A stretch of DNA of 64,000 bases from Panulirus ornatus (Eukaryota > Arthropoda > Malacostraca > Decapoda > Palinuridae): positions 21,872,419-21,936,418 of the forward strand of contig NC_092248.1 of the NCBI RefSeq assembly GCF_036320965.1. The letters run 5' to 3'. Position numbers and translations under genes: made by a program. The notes beneath the pieces are model-generated. The model had not been told where the DNA came from. It was given only the letters and a program-made list of their open reading frames with translations, and ran no database searches. Positions 63,730-64,000 of the stretch are shown here, in pieces (the stretch's first letter is position 1; the number at the start of each line of letters is the position of its first letter).

Positions 63730-64000
63730 CAGAAGGGTGATGGTAGAACTAGACATCCGAGGAGTGGGATTCGCTTGGACGGACAGCTATCGAACGAGAT
63801 GGGAACGGAGAAACGCATGTTGGGAGAGCCATAAGCTGGGCTAGGGTGAGAGAAGGGGTATCTCAGGGCTGTGTTGGGATCTGGTTTTTTTTTCTGATCT
63901 AAGTATATTATTTACTGATGATGCCAGAATCTATGAAGGAAGTGCGAAGAGACAGTGACATTGGAATATTGCAAAGACGCCCAGACAAGATACAGGGGTG
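63730..64000 (+). pseudogene. Decayed LINE reverse transcriptase, cut by window end
   Basis: Pieces in the order of a LINE RT: VMVELDIRGVGFAWTDSYRT (like LGIRGxxxxWIxxFLxxR, near 63741), WERRNACWESHKL, VREGVSQGCVGIW (like VxxGVPQGSVLGP, near 63848), and FTDDARIYEGS (catalytic DD, near 63913). Broken frames. Clearly different from the RTE family and possibly the same superfamily as the relic at 52.7 kb. Confidence 0.6.

Overview
This is a eukaryotic, almost certainly arthropod, genomic window. I infer a decapod crustacean such as a lobster, crayfish or shrimp. Four things point there: very long (TA)n, (CT)n and (GT)n arrays, arthropod-type TTAGG units inside a satellite, a host gene of the arthropod 'protein unzipped' type, and repeat modules I associate with decapod genomes. 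The species call is inference. There are no operons, bacterial genes, rRNA or intact tRNA genes.

The only host coding sequence I can support is one long exon at 3.76-5.03 kb (+). It encodes a secreted or GPI-anchored adhesion protein resembling arthropod unzipped, and it follows a good splice acceptor. Downstream is AT-rich 3'UTR-like or intergenic DNA.

Most of the rest is built from one non-LTR retrotransposon family of the RTE type. About 20 fragments are present on both strands. The assembled element has a ~110 nt GC-rich 5' leader, one ORF with an APE-type endonuclease, reverse transcriptase and a conserved C-terminal region, and a 3' tail that ends in (TA)n. Two subfamilies exist: one with a long tail and a C-terminus ending GLNQGM, and one with an earlier stop (YRG*) and a short tail. 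A ~240 bp non-autonomous element made of the two RTE termini is interspersed with them. Nearly every (TA)n array touches an end or breakpoint of one of these modules.

Layout. 0-3.4 kb: RTE, SINE and tail fragments. 3.7-7.3 kb: unzipped-like exon and downstream. 7.3-10.8 kb: nested RTE, SINE and palindromic-module mosaic. 10.8-15.6 kb: mostly unique DNA with an old, diverged RTE relic. 16-21.6 kb: RTE copies around a 100-N gap. 21.7-29 kb: unique DNA, a 66-bp satellite of about 19 copies, and a (CT)n array. 29-35.5 kb: palindromic module, SINE pair and two RTE copies. 35.5-40.3 kb: tRNA-like SINE pair, several minisatellites and a possible TATA/Inr promoter. 40.3-50.4 kb: dense RTE mosaic. 50.4-54 kb: MITE-like foldback, a 21-bp-period coding-like repeat and a decayed CR1/Jockey-type LINE. 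54-57 kb: the best RTE copy (868 codons open), then a decayed Jockey-like RT. 58-64 kb: further LINE relics and two RTE copies.

Most (IY)n-type open frames are translations of microsatellites, and most other frames are shadows of the RTE. Because repeats so often switch at (TA)n arrays and there is a scaffold gap inside an RTE copy, some junctions may be assembly artefacts.
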